Shown here piece by piece: positions 46,681 to 56,300 of a stretch of 64,000 bases of DNA. Made by a program: the position numbers and the translations under genes. The stretch's first letter is position 1; every line of letters starts with the position of its first letter. The DNA comes from Breoghania sp. (GTDB lineage Bacteria; Pseudomonadota; Alphaproteobacteria; Rhizobiales; Stappiaceae), in contig NZ_OY771475.1 in NCBI RefSeq assembly GCF_963674635.1, positions 2,170,001 through 2,234,000 on the forward strand, in the 5' to 3' direction. The notes below the pieces were generated by a model. It was given only the letters and a program-made list of their open reading frames with translations. It was not told the origin of the DNA and ran no database searches.

Positions 46681-47301
46681 TCAAATCGGCCTGTAGGGCG
46701 CGCGGCCTGAGGCGAGCGCGTCCTCAAGCAGATCGAGACGATCCTGCCCCCAGAAAAGCTCCCCGTTCAAGATGTAGCACGGAGAGCCGAAAACGCCTGC
46801 GGCCGCGGCCTGGCGCGCATTCTCCGCATAGATCTCTTTGACGTTTTCCGAAAGCGCCGCCGTGATCAGGTCGCCCTTGTGCGCGCCCAGATCGTCGAGA
46901 ATACCCGCAATCACGTGCTCATCGGCAATGTCGCGGTCCAGTTCCCAACAGGCCCGGAAGGCACGGCGCGCGAATTCCGCAACCTTGCCGCCGCTTTGCG
47001 CCAGAAAGATTGCCGTGCAATCGGCAAGCGTCGGGTCGGTTGGAAAATGGGCCGGACGAAGGTTCAGTGGCAGCCTCCTGATCTCGCGCCACCGTTGTAG
47101 TTCCAGCCAGCGATAGTCCTGCCGCGCGGGATGGCGCAAGGGGAGCGGAAGACCGCCGGTCTGGGAGAAAACCGCGCCCAGGTTCACCGGGAAAAAGCGC
47201 AGCGAAGCCCCATGCTTTTCCGCGATCTCAAGCAATCGATCGTGACCGAGATAGGCAAATGGCGAAATCAGAGTGAAGTAATAATCGATCGTCGCGCTCA
47301 C
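46681..47301 (-). CDS. 2-hydroxychromene-2-carboxylate isomerase / DsbA-fold protein
   Basis: A 206-residue kappa-class GST-like protein. The start YYFTLISPFAYLGHDRLLEIA has the SPxAYLG motif of HCCA isomerases, where a serine replaces the redox CxxC of DsbA, so an isomerase or glutathione-linked role is more likely than disulfide exchange. FFPVNLGAVF and GVFGSPCYILNGELFWGQDRLDLLEDAL (cis-proline loop) follow in family order. The start is GTG at 47301 with GGAGG eight bases before it. Naphthalene-type catabolic genes are absent here, so the native substrate is unknown. Confidence 0.85.
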   Translation of the reverse strand: MSATIDYYFTLISPFAYLGHDRLLEIAEKHGASLRFFPVNLGAVFSQTGGLPLPLRHPARQDYRWLELQRWREIRRLPLNLRPAHFPTDPTLADCTAIFLAQSGGKVAEFARRAFRACWELDRDIADEHVIAGILDDLGAHKGDLITAALSENVKEIYAENARQAAAAGVFGSPCYILNGELFWGQDRLDLLEDALASGRAPYRPI

Positions 47302-47446
47302 ACAGGAACCTCCCTGAGGACATGGCGCGTCGTTGCGCGCCACCAGAGCATGGCCGCGGCAACCCTTCAGGGCAAGTGAATCCACGATCCGCAATGTCCC
47401 CGAGGCGAAACTCCGACACCCCGGACACACAAGTGCGGGACGTCGA

Positions 47447-47836
47447 TCAGACGTTTTCGTTGAAGATCGAGGCGATCAGCCACTCGCCCTCAATATTGAC
47501 CAGGTGGTAGTGGCAGGTGAAGGCAAGAGCAACCTCGCCATCTGCGCGTTGCTGGCTCCAGCTCACGCTGGCCAGTGCTGTCGGGCCGGAAACGCTGAGC
47601 GCCTGAACCTCATACTCGGACTGAACGACACCTTCACTTTCGAGCACCTTCAAGAGGGCCTCGATGTTTTCCAGGAGGTCTTCGTCATCCTCGAACATGT
47701 TTCCACGGTCGAACTGCCAGATCACGACCGGATAGGCGAAAAGGTCGGCGATGGCATCGGCGTCGAAATCGTCGAACCCGCTGGCATAGGCCGCGAAGAG
47801 GTCCTGAATAGCACTCGTATCCGTTTCGGTCGTCAT
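47447..47836 (-). CDS. NTF2-like (SnoaL-like) domain protein
   Basis: A 129-residue protein with an acidic helix start (IQDLFAAYASGFDDFDADAIADLFAYP), and beta-strand segments ALASVSWSQQRADGEVALAFTCHYHLVNIEGEWLIASIFNEN, the usual ending of the cone-shaped NTF2-like fold. Such small proteins bind or isomerise diverse ligands; no active-site pattern specific enough for a function is visible. It is a single gene between the isomerase-like gene and a divergent helicase gene. Confidence 0.7.
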   Translation of the reverse strand: MTTETDTSAIQDLFAAYASGFDDFDADAIADLFAYPVVIWQFDRGNMFEDDEDLLENIEALLKVLESEGVVQSEYEVQALSVSGPTALASVSWSQQRADGEVALAFTCHYHLVNIEGEWLIASIFNENV

Positions 47837-48056
47837 CGGCGTCGTCTTTCGTTGGTCACTCTTCTTGTCGCGCGTTTCTGCCGTTACGCGCTTCGCGTAT
47901 CCGGGGCAGCGCGTGGCAGCCTGCCACGCTGTCCAGTTCCGTCAAGCGATGATCTGAACACTGGTTACAGACCGATATACCCCGTCGCACCTGCCAAGGC
48001 GATGGGGAACAGTTTCCTCCCTTGCACATCGTTCCGCAGAGCTACACTTACAAGGC

Positions 48057-50672
48057 ATGAGCGCCGTCGAAAGGACGGGAAAGACGCCACCTCGATTGCG
48101 GTTCCGCGCTGTAATCACCACCAGGGACCGGCCATTGGACAAGGATGTGCAGGAGAATGGGCCTGCCCCGCTTCCACCCGACTTTGCCGCGTGGTTCGCG
48201 ACACGTGGCTGGCGGGTGCGCGCGCATCAGCTCGCACTGATCGATCATGCCGCGCGTGGAAACTCGGTCCTGCTGATAGCCCCGACCGGTGCGGGCAAGA
48301 CGCTCGCCGGTTTCCTGCCAAGCCTCATCGATCTCGCCCGCCAAGACGGCGCATCGGCAGAAAGGCGCACACCGCGCCGCGGTCCGCATACGCTCTACAT
48401 TTCACCGCTCAAGGCTCTGGCCGTCGATATCGCGCGCAATCTGGAGACGCCGGTTGCCGAGATGGGGCTTCCCATCACCATCGAGACCCGCACCGGCGAC
48501 ACGCCCGCTCACAAGCGCCAGCGCCAGAAGCGGGTGCCGCCCGACATCCTGCTGACGACGCCGGAGCAGCTCGCCCTGCTGATCGCCGACCCGCAGGCAT
48601 CGGAGTTCTTTGCCGATCTCACCACCGTCATTCTCGACGAATTGCATGCGCTTGTGACTTCCAAGCGCGGAGACCTGTTGGCGCTGGGGCTGGCCCGGCT
48701 CAGGAAACTCGCCCCGAACCTTCGCATGACGGGGCTTTCGGCAACCGTGGCGGAACCGGATGATCTGCGCGCCTATCTCGCCCCACAGAGACCGGGCAAG
48801 GACGCACCCCGCGCCCTTGCCGAACTGGTGACGGTGGCTGAGGGGGCCGAACCCGACATCACCATCCTGCCGTCCGAGGCCCGCATTCCCTGGGCCGGTC
48901 ATTCCGCAGCCTATGCTCTGCCGGACATTTACGAGGCGATCCGCACGCATCGCACCGTGCTCGTCTTCGTCAACACGCGCAGTCAGGCGGAACGGCTCTT
49001 TCAGGAGCTGTGGCGGATCAATGACGACACTCTCGCCATTGCGCTCCATCACGGCTCGCTCGATGCGGGACAGCGGCGCAAGGTGGAAGCCGCGATGACA
49101 GCCGGGCAACTGCGCGCCGTCGTATGCACCTCATCGCTCGATCTCGGGGTCGATTGGGGCGATGTGGATCTTGTCGTCAATGTGGGGGCTCCCAAGGGCG
49201 CAAGCAGGTTGTCGCAACGCATCGGGCGGGCCAATCACCGCATGGACGAGCCTTCCAAGGCGCTGCTGGTGCCGGCCAACCGGTTCGAGGTGCTGGAATG
49301 CCGGGCCGCGCTTGAGGCATCGAAAGCAGGCGCGCAGGATGCGCCGGCGGGCCGGGCGGGCGGGCTCGATGTTCTGGCCCAGCACATTCTCGGGCTTGCC
49401 TGTGCAGGCCCGTTTGAGGAGCGGGAGACCTTCACCGAAATCGCCTCCGCCGAGCCCTATCGCGAACTCGATTTCGAGACCTTCCTGCGCTGCATCGATT
49501 TCGTGGCGACCGGCGGTTACGCGCTTCGCGCCTATGACCGTTATGCCCGGCTGAAGCGGCGGCCGGACGGGCTCTGGCGACTTGCCCACCCCCGGTTTGC
49601 GCAAGCATACAGGCTCAATGTCGGCACCATCGTGGAGGCGCCGATGCTCAAGGTGCGGCTCGGGCGCTCGCGTTCGCAAGGCAGACGCACGCCCGTGGGG
49701 CGTGGCGGCCGCGTTCTGGGCGAGGTCGAGGAGTGGTTCATTGAACAGCTCAGCCCCGGAGACACTTTCGTTTTTGCAGGCGAGATCCTGCGTTTCGAAG
49801 CCCTGCGCGAAAACGAGGCGCATGTGTCGCGCGCCCATTCAGCCGATCCGAAGGTGCCCGCCTATATGGGCGGCAAGTTTCCGCTCTCCACCTATCTGGC
49901 GGCAAGTGTGCGCGCGATGCTGGCGGAGGCGGAGCATTGGCAGGTGCTGCCGGATCAGGTGCGCGAATGGCTGGAGATCCAGCGCGAGAAGTCGCGCCTG
50001 CCGGAACGCGACGGGCTGCTGGTGGAGACGTTTCCCAGGAACTCGAAATTCTACATGGTCTGCTATCCCTTCGAGGGACGGCTTGCCCATCAGACGCTGG
50101 GCATGTTGCTGACGCGCCGACTGGAGCGCGCACGGTTGCGCCCGCTGGGCTTCGTCGCCAACGATTACGCGCTCGCGGTTTGGGGTCTTCGCGATATCGG
50201 AGAGGCCATTCACACAGGCAAATTGTCGCTCGACGCGTTGTTCGATGAGGACATGCTCGGCGACGATCTGGATGCGTGGCTTGCCGGATCTGCGCTGCTG
50301 AAGCGCTCCTTCCGCAACTGCGCGGTCATTGCCGGGCTGATAGAACGGCGACATCCCGGGCAGGAAAAGAGCGGGCGCCAGGTCACCGTTTCCTCCGACC
50401 TTATTTATGACGTTTTGCGTGAGCATGAACCGGACCACATCCTGCTCAGTGCAACATGGGCAGATGCGGCGACCGGCCTTCTCGACATTTCACGTCTGGG
50501 AGGGCTTCTGTATCGGATCCGGGCGAGAATCACACATACTCGTCTCGGTTACGTATCGCCGCTCGCGGTTCCGGTCATGCTTGAGATCGGTCGCGAGCCG
50601 GTTCATGGCGAGGCCAACGAAGCGCTCCTCGCCGAATTCGCAGATGAACTCATCGCGGAGGCCATGACGTGA
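48057..50672 (+). CDS. Ligase-associated DNA damage response DEXH-box helicase
   Basis: An 871-residue SF2 helicase related to Lhr. Motifs are LLIAPTGAGKTLAGFLPSLIDL (Walker A), TLYISPLKALAVDIARNL (Ia), VILDELHALVTSKRGDLLALGLARL (DExH, here DELH), MTGLSATVAEPDDL (III), and VCTSSLDLGVDWGDVDLVVNVGAPKGASRLSQRIGRANHR (V/VI). The C-terminal half (PLSTYLAASVRAMLAEAEHW, PFEGRLAHQTLGMLLTRRLE) matches the ligase-associated Lhr branch. It overlaps pdeM (GTG/TGA). In many Proteobacteria this pair sits with an ATP-dependent DNA ligase and a Mbl-fold exonuclease; neither is found in this window. Confidence 0.93.
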   Translation: MSAVERTGKTPPRLRFRAVITTRDRPLDKDVQENGPAPLPPDFAAWFATRGWRVRAHQLALIDHAARGNSVLLIAPTGAGKTLAGFLPSLIDLARQDGASAERRTPRRGPHTLYISPLKALAVDIARNLETPVAEMGLPITIETRTGDTPAHKRQRQKRVPPDILLTTPEQLALLIADPQASEFFADLTTVILDELHALVTSKRGDLLALGLARLRKLAPNLRMTGLSATVAEPDDLRAYLAPQRPGKDAPRALAELVTVAEGAEPDITILPSEARIPWAGHSAAYALPDIYEAIRTHRTVLVFVNTRSQAERLFQELWRINDDTLAIALHHGSLDAGQRRKVEAAMTAGQLRAVVCTSSLDLGVDWGDVDLVVNVGAPKGASRLSQRIGRANHRMDEPSKALLVPANRFEVLECRAALEASKAGAQDAPAGRAGGLDVLAQHILGLACAGPFEERETFTEIASAEPYRELDFETFLRCIDFVATGGYALRAYDRYARLKRRPDGLWRLAHPRFAQAYRLNVGTIVEAPMLKVRLGRSRSQGRRTPVGRGGRVLGEVEEWFIEQLSPGDTFVFAGEILRFEALRENEAHVSRAHSADPKVPAYMGGKFPLSTYLAASVRAMLAEAEHWQVLPDQVREWLEIQREKSRLPERDGLLVETFPRNSKFYMVCYPFEGRLAHQTLGMLLTRRLERARLRPLGFVANDYALAVWGLRDIGEAIHTGKLSLDALFDEDMLGDDLDAWLAGSALLKRSFRNCAVIAGLIERRHPGQEKSGRQVTVSSDLIYDVLREHEPDHILLSATWADAATGLLDISRLGGLLYRIRARITHTRLGYVSPLAVPVMLEIGREPVHGEANEALLAEFADELIAEAMT

Positions 50673-51394
50673 ATTTCGCTGCAACAGCCATCTGGCGGCA
50701 TTTGCCGGTCGTTGACCGGCATGACGTGACCGTTGCGGGCGAAGTCATGACCTTGCACATCTCCGGCGCGCTGTGGTGGGAAAGCCAGCGCACGCTCATC
50801 GTCTCCGACCTGCATCTGGAAAAGGCGTCATCCTATGCCCGTCGCGGCGTGATGCTGCCCCCCTATGACACGGCCGTGACGCTTGACCGGCTGGCGACGG
50901 TCATCGACCATTTCCAGCCTGCGCGCGTCATCTCGCTGGGCGACAGCTTTCACGATGGAGATGCGGTGGCGCGCATGACGATGGGCGACCAGACCCACCT
51001 CGCCATGATGCAGCTTGGGCGCGAATGGGTCTGGATCAGCGGCAATCACGACCCGGAAGCCAGTTCAGGGTGTTTCGGCGACCATTGCGAAGAAATCGAT
51101 CTGGCAGGCATCATCTTCCGGCACGAGCCGCTGGAAGATCGGGTGATGGGCGAGATTGCCGGGCACCTGCATCCGGCGGCGCGGGTGCGCAGGCATGGTC
51201 GCTCCCTTCGTCGGCGCTGTTTTGCGGGCGATGGAACCCGCCTCGTGCTTCCTGCCTTCGGCGCACTTACCGGCGGCCTCAACGTGCTGGAAGAGGCCTG
51301 GGACGAGATTTTCCCCAGCGATGCCTTTACCGCCTACCTGATCGGGGACGACCGGATATATCCGATCGCCTCAAACCGTCTGCGCGGCGACTGA
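50669..51394 (+). CDS. pdeM: Ligase-associated phosphoesterase PdeM
   Basis: PdeM is a calcineurin-like metallophosphoesterase linked to a DNA-repair ligase set. The 241-residue protein has the metal ligands in TLIVSDLHLEKASSYARRG, VISLGDSFHDGDA, WISGNHDPEAS and MGEIAGHLHPAAR, and the final CFAGDGTRLVLPAFGALTGGLNV is typical of PdeM. The start is GTG at 50669, overlapping the helicase stop; no spacer for a ribosome binding site exists, so expression depends on coupled translation. Confidence 0.93.
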   Translation: MNFAATAIWRHLPVVDRHDVTVAGEVMTLHISGALWWESQRTLIVSDLHLEKASSYARRGVMLPPYDTAVTLDRLATVIDHFQPARVISLGDSFHDGDAVARMTMGDQTHLAMMQLGREWVWISGNHDPEASSGCFGDHCEEIDLAGIIFRHEPLEDRVMGEIAGHLHPAARVRRHGRSLRRRCFAGDGTRLVLPAFGALTGGLNVLEEAWDEIFPSDAFTAYLIGDDRIYPIASNRLRGD

Positions 51395-51400
51395 ACGCGC

Positions 51401-52210
51401 CTATTCCCTTCGGAAAATGACGCCAGCGAGCCAGCCCGTGGCGAGCGCCATGAGCACGGTCGCCAACCCGTAGATAACGGGATTGGTGTGAGCCAGTTCA
51501 AACGTGAACTGCTCAAACCCGGCCTTGCCGATCTTCAAGCTTCCGCTATGGCTCGTCAGAAGCGCCCCACCGCGGAACAGGGTCACCTCAACCTCGTAAT
51601 TGCCGACGGGCACATTGGCTGGCAACGGCACGGTGGTGCGGAAAAGCGAGGGCGAGAGAAAGGTCACCGCATCCGTGCGTTCCGCATAAAGGCCATCCTG
51701 CAGCTTCAGGCGCAACAAGGCCTTGCGAAACTCTGCGATGCGTTGGGCATCCTCCTGCCCGGAGCCATCGCTGCGCATCGGCAGGTACTCGGCACCGATC
51801 TGCCGCGAATTCAGCACGGCGGTGTCGGCGATCTCCTCAAGAGGGCGGGTCGCATGCAATGCGTAGAAAGAGGGGATGTCGATGAACCGGACAGCGTCGT
51901 TGTTCACCCAGACGCCGAATACCCGCCCCTTGCGGCGGGTGACGGTCGTCTCCTTCGGCCCGCGGACCGTGACAACGATATCGTAGGGATCGGGGCGTTC
52001 CACGGTCACCGCATCACGCTCCACCGTGCCGAACACGACGATATCGGCCCCGGTGAAATTGGACGTGATGCTGATGGCCGGTTCCGACAGGGCCGTCACC
52101 AGCGTTTCCGCTTTCGCATCGCCCGCTTGCAAGACAAAGCCCACCGCACCGCCCAGCAGCACGCCAGCGGTGGTCATTGCCTTTTTCAAAGCGGATGAAA
52201 GCCGGGTCAT
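51401..52210 (-). CDS. TIGR02186 family membrane-anchored protein
   Basis: A 269-residue protein with an N-terminal signal region (AGVLLGGAVGFVLQAGDAKA), an all-beta extracytoplasmic part starting AISITSNFTGADIVVFGTV and containing DPYDIVVTVRGPKETTVTRRKGRVFGVWVN, and a C-terminal helix (PVIYGLATVLMALATGWLAGVIFRRE). This matches the uncharacterised TIGR02186 family of alphaproteobacteria, which is normally encoded with a TauE/SafE permease, as here (overlap of 4 bases). It is probably a periplasmic partner of that permease. Biochemical role unknown. Confidence 0.85.
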   Translation of the reverse strand: MTRLSSALKKAMTTAGVLLGGAVGFVLQAGDAKAETLVTALSEPAISITSNFTGADIVVFGTVERDAVTVERPDPYDIVVTVRGPKETTVTRRKGRVFGVWVNNDAVRFIDIPSFYALHATRPLEEIADTAVLNSRQIGAEYLPMRSDGSGQEDAQRIAEFRKALLRLKLQDGLYAERTDAVTFLSPSLFRTTVPLPANVPVGNYEVEVTLFRGGALLTSHSGSLKIGKAGFEQFTFELAHTNPVIYGLATVLMALATGWLAGVIFRRE

Positions 52211-53136
52211 TCGCCGCCTCCCGACAACACCGAGAGGGAGAAGAAATCTGCCGGTTCGAGCACCAGATCGACCGCAAAGCGCATGCCAACGGCCAGAACC
52301 ACAAGTGCCAGAAGCGCGCGCAACTGCTCACCGCGCAGCTTTTGGCCGACCTGAGCGCCGAATTGGGCTCCGATCACGCCCCCGACCATGAGGATCAGCG
52401 CCAGAAGCGCATCGACCGACTGGTTCGTCGCGGCATGCAGCATGGTGGCGACCGCCATGGTCGCCAGGATCTGCAGCAACGAGGTCCCGATCACCACATT
52501 GGTGGGCACACGCAGCAGATAAATGAGAGCGGGCACCATGATGAAGCCGCCGCCGATGCCCAGCACAGCCCCCAGAAAGCCGATTGCGATGCCAATGCCC
52601 GCAATGGGAATGACGCTCACATAGAGGCGCGAGCGACGGAAACGAACCTTGAAAGGAAGGCCGTGCACCCAGTTGTGCTGCCCTGGACGGCGCAGCGTGA
52701 CCGGCTTGCCGGAATGGCTGTGCAAAATCGCGCGAACGGATTCCACCAGCATCAGACCGCCGATCAGGCTCAGGAAGGAGACATAGGCGATGGAGATCGT
52801 GAGATCGAGCTGCCCTGCCGATTGCAGCAGCGAGAACAGCCAGACACCGATGGCAGAGCCGACGATGCCGCCGGACAGGAGAACCAGCGCCAATGGCAAA
52901 TCGATCGACTTTCGCCGCCAGTAAGTCAGAACACCGGAAAAGGAGGATGCCACAATCTGCGTGGTGACGGTTGCAACCGCCACGGCCGGTGGAATGCCGG
53001 TGAAGATCAGGAGCGGCGTCAGCAGGAAGCCGCCGCCGATACCGAACATGCCCGACAGAAAGCCGACGACGCCCCCCATCGAGAGAATCATGAAGATGTT
53101 GACCGGCAGTTCGGCTATGGGGAGGTAAATCTGCAA
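52207..53136 (-). CDS. TauE/SafE (TSUP) permease paired with TIGR02186 protein
   Basis: A 309-residue membrane protein with about eight helices. The repeated TSUP motif appears in GGVVGFLSGMFGIGGGFLLTPLLIF and again in GIAIGFLGAVLGIGGGFIMVPALIY. It is a paralogue of the gene at 17340-18080 but is clearly a different branch (GIGGGF repeat). Overlap with the TIGR02186 gene indicates that the two are made together. Export of sulfite or a related oxyanion is the family prediction; no sulfur-metabolism gene adjoins it here. Confidence 0.88.
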   Translation of the reverse strand: MQIYLPIAELPVNIFMILSMGGVVGFLSGMFGIGGGFLLTPLLIFTGIPPAVAVATVTTQIVASSFSGVLTYWRRKSIDLPLALVLLSGGIVGSAIGVWLFSLLQSAGQLDLTISIAYVSFLSLIGGLMLVESVRAILHSHSGKPVTLRRPGQHNWVHGLPFKVRFRRSRLYVSVIPIAGIGIAIGFLGAVLGIGGGFIMVPALIYLLRVPTNVVIGTSLLQILATMAVATMLHAATNQSVDALLALILMVGGVIGAQFGAQVGQKLRGEQLRALLALVVLAVGMRFAVDLVLEPADFFSLSVLSGGGE

Positions 53137-53328
53137 CGGTCCGGTCCGGTGCTCGGGGCGCGGCGCTTCGATGTGAACCGCTAACTCGCTCAGACGATCA
53201 TGACGTTCAAAAATGCCAATATCGCGGCACCTTTAATCGATTCATGATCGCTGCGTCTTCTACTTTCACCTTTCGCCGTCGCGCCTGCAACGCCTTATGG
53301 TCGCACCATCCACCACCAAGGCAGAATG

Positions 53329-56300
53329 TCAGATGGAACGGCCGGCAAGCGTGCGCACCAGCTGGGAGTTGATGGCACCATCGACCGGCAGGCCAGCCTG
53401 AAACTGGAAGGCACGCACCGCATCAACCGTACGTGGCCCCAGAACACCGTCGGCAGGCCCCGCGTCATAGCCCAGACGCCCGAGCAGCGCCTGTGTCTGC
53501 TTGACGAGGTTCTGGCTGCTGTCGGCGGCATTGTCCGGCTTGGCCTTCCAGGCATCGTCGATTTCAACCGTGTTGGCTTCCGGCCTCACCGCCTTTTGCT
53601 GCCAGCTGCTTACCGCCTTGCGGGCTGCTGCAAGCTGGGGTTCCGGCAGGGTGTTTGCGATCTCGTCGCGCTTGGAAGCGGCATCGCTGTCGCCGAGCCG
53701 GGCGGCAATGGCGAACCACTTGTAGGAAGCCGCCAGATCCTTCGGCACGCCCAGTCCGCGCGCATAGAGCACACCAAGATTGAACTGGCTGTCGCGCACG
53801 CCATGTTCTGCCGCCATGCTGAACCAGCGGGCGGCGCGGGTGAAGTCGGGCTTGCCCAGCCCGCCATCGGCAAGCAGAACCGCCAGATTGTGCATGGCCT
53901 TGATATTTCCCTGATCGGCGGCGCGCTGATACCAGTTGCGCGCCTCATCAAGGTCACGGGACAGACCGCGGCCCTTCTCGTAGAAGCTGCCGAGGCGATA
54001 CTGCGCCGGAGCAAGACCACCCTCGGCCGCACGGCGATACCATTGCGCAGCCTTCGCCAGATCGGCGGTCACGCCCTTGCCTTCGGTATAGCGCAGCGCA
54101 ATCTCGAACTGGGCGCGCGGATCACCATCGGTGGCGGCCAGACGCAAGGCCAGCGGGCCAACTGCGGTGTCGGGCATGGGCTTCGAGGGCGTGCTTTCTC
54201 CTTGCGGCGCGTCCGCTCCCGCAGATGCGTCCGTTCCCGGCTGGAACCGACCGAAGGGCTGCACCGCGTCGGGAGCCCCGAAGCGCCCAGGAGCTGCTGC
54301 CGGGGGCTCGAATGTCACCGACTTGCCTGGCGTGCTGCTGGCGGCTGGCGGGATGACCCTGCCTTCGTTTGCGCTGGACTGCGCCGCAACACTTTTTTCC
54401 TCAGACGCACCTGCGGACGGGACCGCCGGGCGCTCGGAGGGCGTGTCTGTGCCCTCCGCAATGGGGGCAGGTTGCGGGGCGGGCGCATCGCTGGCGGGCG
54501 AGAGCATCCGGGAAACCTGAAGCGCGCCAATGGTGAGGATCACAGCGGCGGCGGCGAAAATCAGCGGACGGCGCAGACGCGAGCCGGACTTTGCGGGCGT
54601 TTCCTGCCCCAGATCCGCCGCCTTGCGCGCCTTGGCCGCCTTCGCCTTGACCTTTTCGGCCTTGGTCATGGGCGCGCGTTCGGAGGCCTCTTCCGGTGAA
54701 ACCGGCGCAACCGTATCGTCACTGCGCGAACGTTTCAGCCGATCACGCAGCCAGGCGCCGCGGTCGCGACGCTCGCCATCGCCCTCATCCGTTTGATCGG
54801 CCCCGCCAGAAACCTCGGCGGCCGCCATCTGGGCGGCGCGGCGGGCGGCAGCGATGAAATCGGCCTTGCGATCACCGCTTCCCATCCGACTGCTGGTTTC
54901 TGAGGCCTGCGCGCGCAGAATGGCAGCAAGGTCGGGCTTGCCGCTTCCCGGCTCAAGCGGCAGATCCTCGACCCTCGAAAGATCCGGCGCGGCCGAGCCG
55001 TCCGCGCTCTCGCCCTCAGCCGCGTCCTTCTCCCGATCACCGTGAAGGGGCGGGTTGCGCGGCGGAAGGGACGACCGGCTCATCAACACCCGGCGACCGC
55101 CGCCGCCCATGGCCACTTCGGCGTAACCCAGGTTGCCTTCCCTTTCCGCGTCCTGCTCCAGATGGGCAAGGCGGGCAACAATGTCATTGAGGACCGACTG
55201 GACCTTGGCGAGCGAGTCATCGCTTTCGCGGCGATTGTCCTGCGCGGCTTCGAACAGGCGGGACAGATCTCCGCGAAGCGCGTCGATGGCGTCCCTGGAG
55301 CCGGGTGCGGCCTGCGCCTCGCCCGGCTGCGCAAGGCTGCCGCCTCCGGCAACCGCGGCATCGATACGCTCAAGGGCCGCTTCGATATGGCCGAGACCGG
55401 CAAGACGGTCCTCGGTGGCATCAAGCTGTCCGGCAATGACCGCGATCTGCTGCTCGATACGCTGCAGCTTGGAATCGTCGGCCGCACCGCCCGCGTCGAT
55501 GACGAGCGAGCGCGCAAGCTGCTGGATCTGCGGTTCAATCGTGGCCGCAAGCGACCCGTTCTGCGTGAATTCCTGACGCAGCGCACTGACATCTTCGCGC
55601 AAGGCGGCGATATCGGAAGACGAAGGACTGGCCAGCCCACCTGTCTCCAGTGAGCCAGCTATGGCTGCGACCTGTGCATGAAGCTCATCGAGCTTGTCCG
55701 TCCCGACCCTCTCCGCCGCCGCATCGATGCGGGCGATGGCATCGTTCAGGGGGCGGGTGTCGATGGCAATTCCGTCCAGCGCGTCGAGCTTGCCGGTGAT
55801 GCTCTCGATCCGGCCCTCCAGAAGGCCCAGCGCCTTCTCGAACTCGCCGGCATTCCCGCCCTGCCGCTCAATGCGGTCCAGGCGCCCGAGGATCTCGCCG
55901 AGACGATCATCCATGCGCTGCGAGACGCCGCCGGAGGAAGACTTGTCCTCCGCGAGCATGGAGGAAATCCGCTCCATACGGCTGTTGAGCTTGTTGAAGA
56001 GCCCGGGCTCCGGAAGGCGGTCCTCGAAGGCGAGAAGACGGTCGTGGAGGTCGCCCGGAGCGCCCGCCATCATGTCCTCGATGCGGGCAGCCATGTCGCG
56101 CAACTGGCCGTCCACATTTCGCACCAGATCGCGGACATCCAGATCACCGATGGCGGCGCGCAGCTCCCGCATCTCGTGTTCCAGGTGATCGAGATTGCCG
56201 TGACCTTCCAGTCCGTCCAGAACGCCGCGCGAGACAAGCGTCTCCAGCCGGTGGGAAAGATCTTCCAGACGATCGTCATAGGCGGCAAAGGTGCTGGCAC

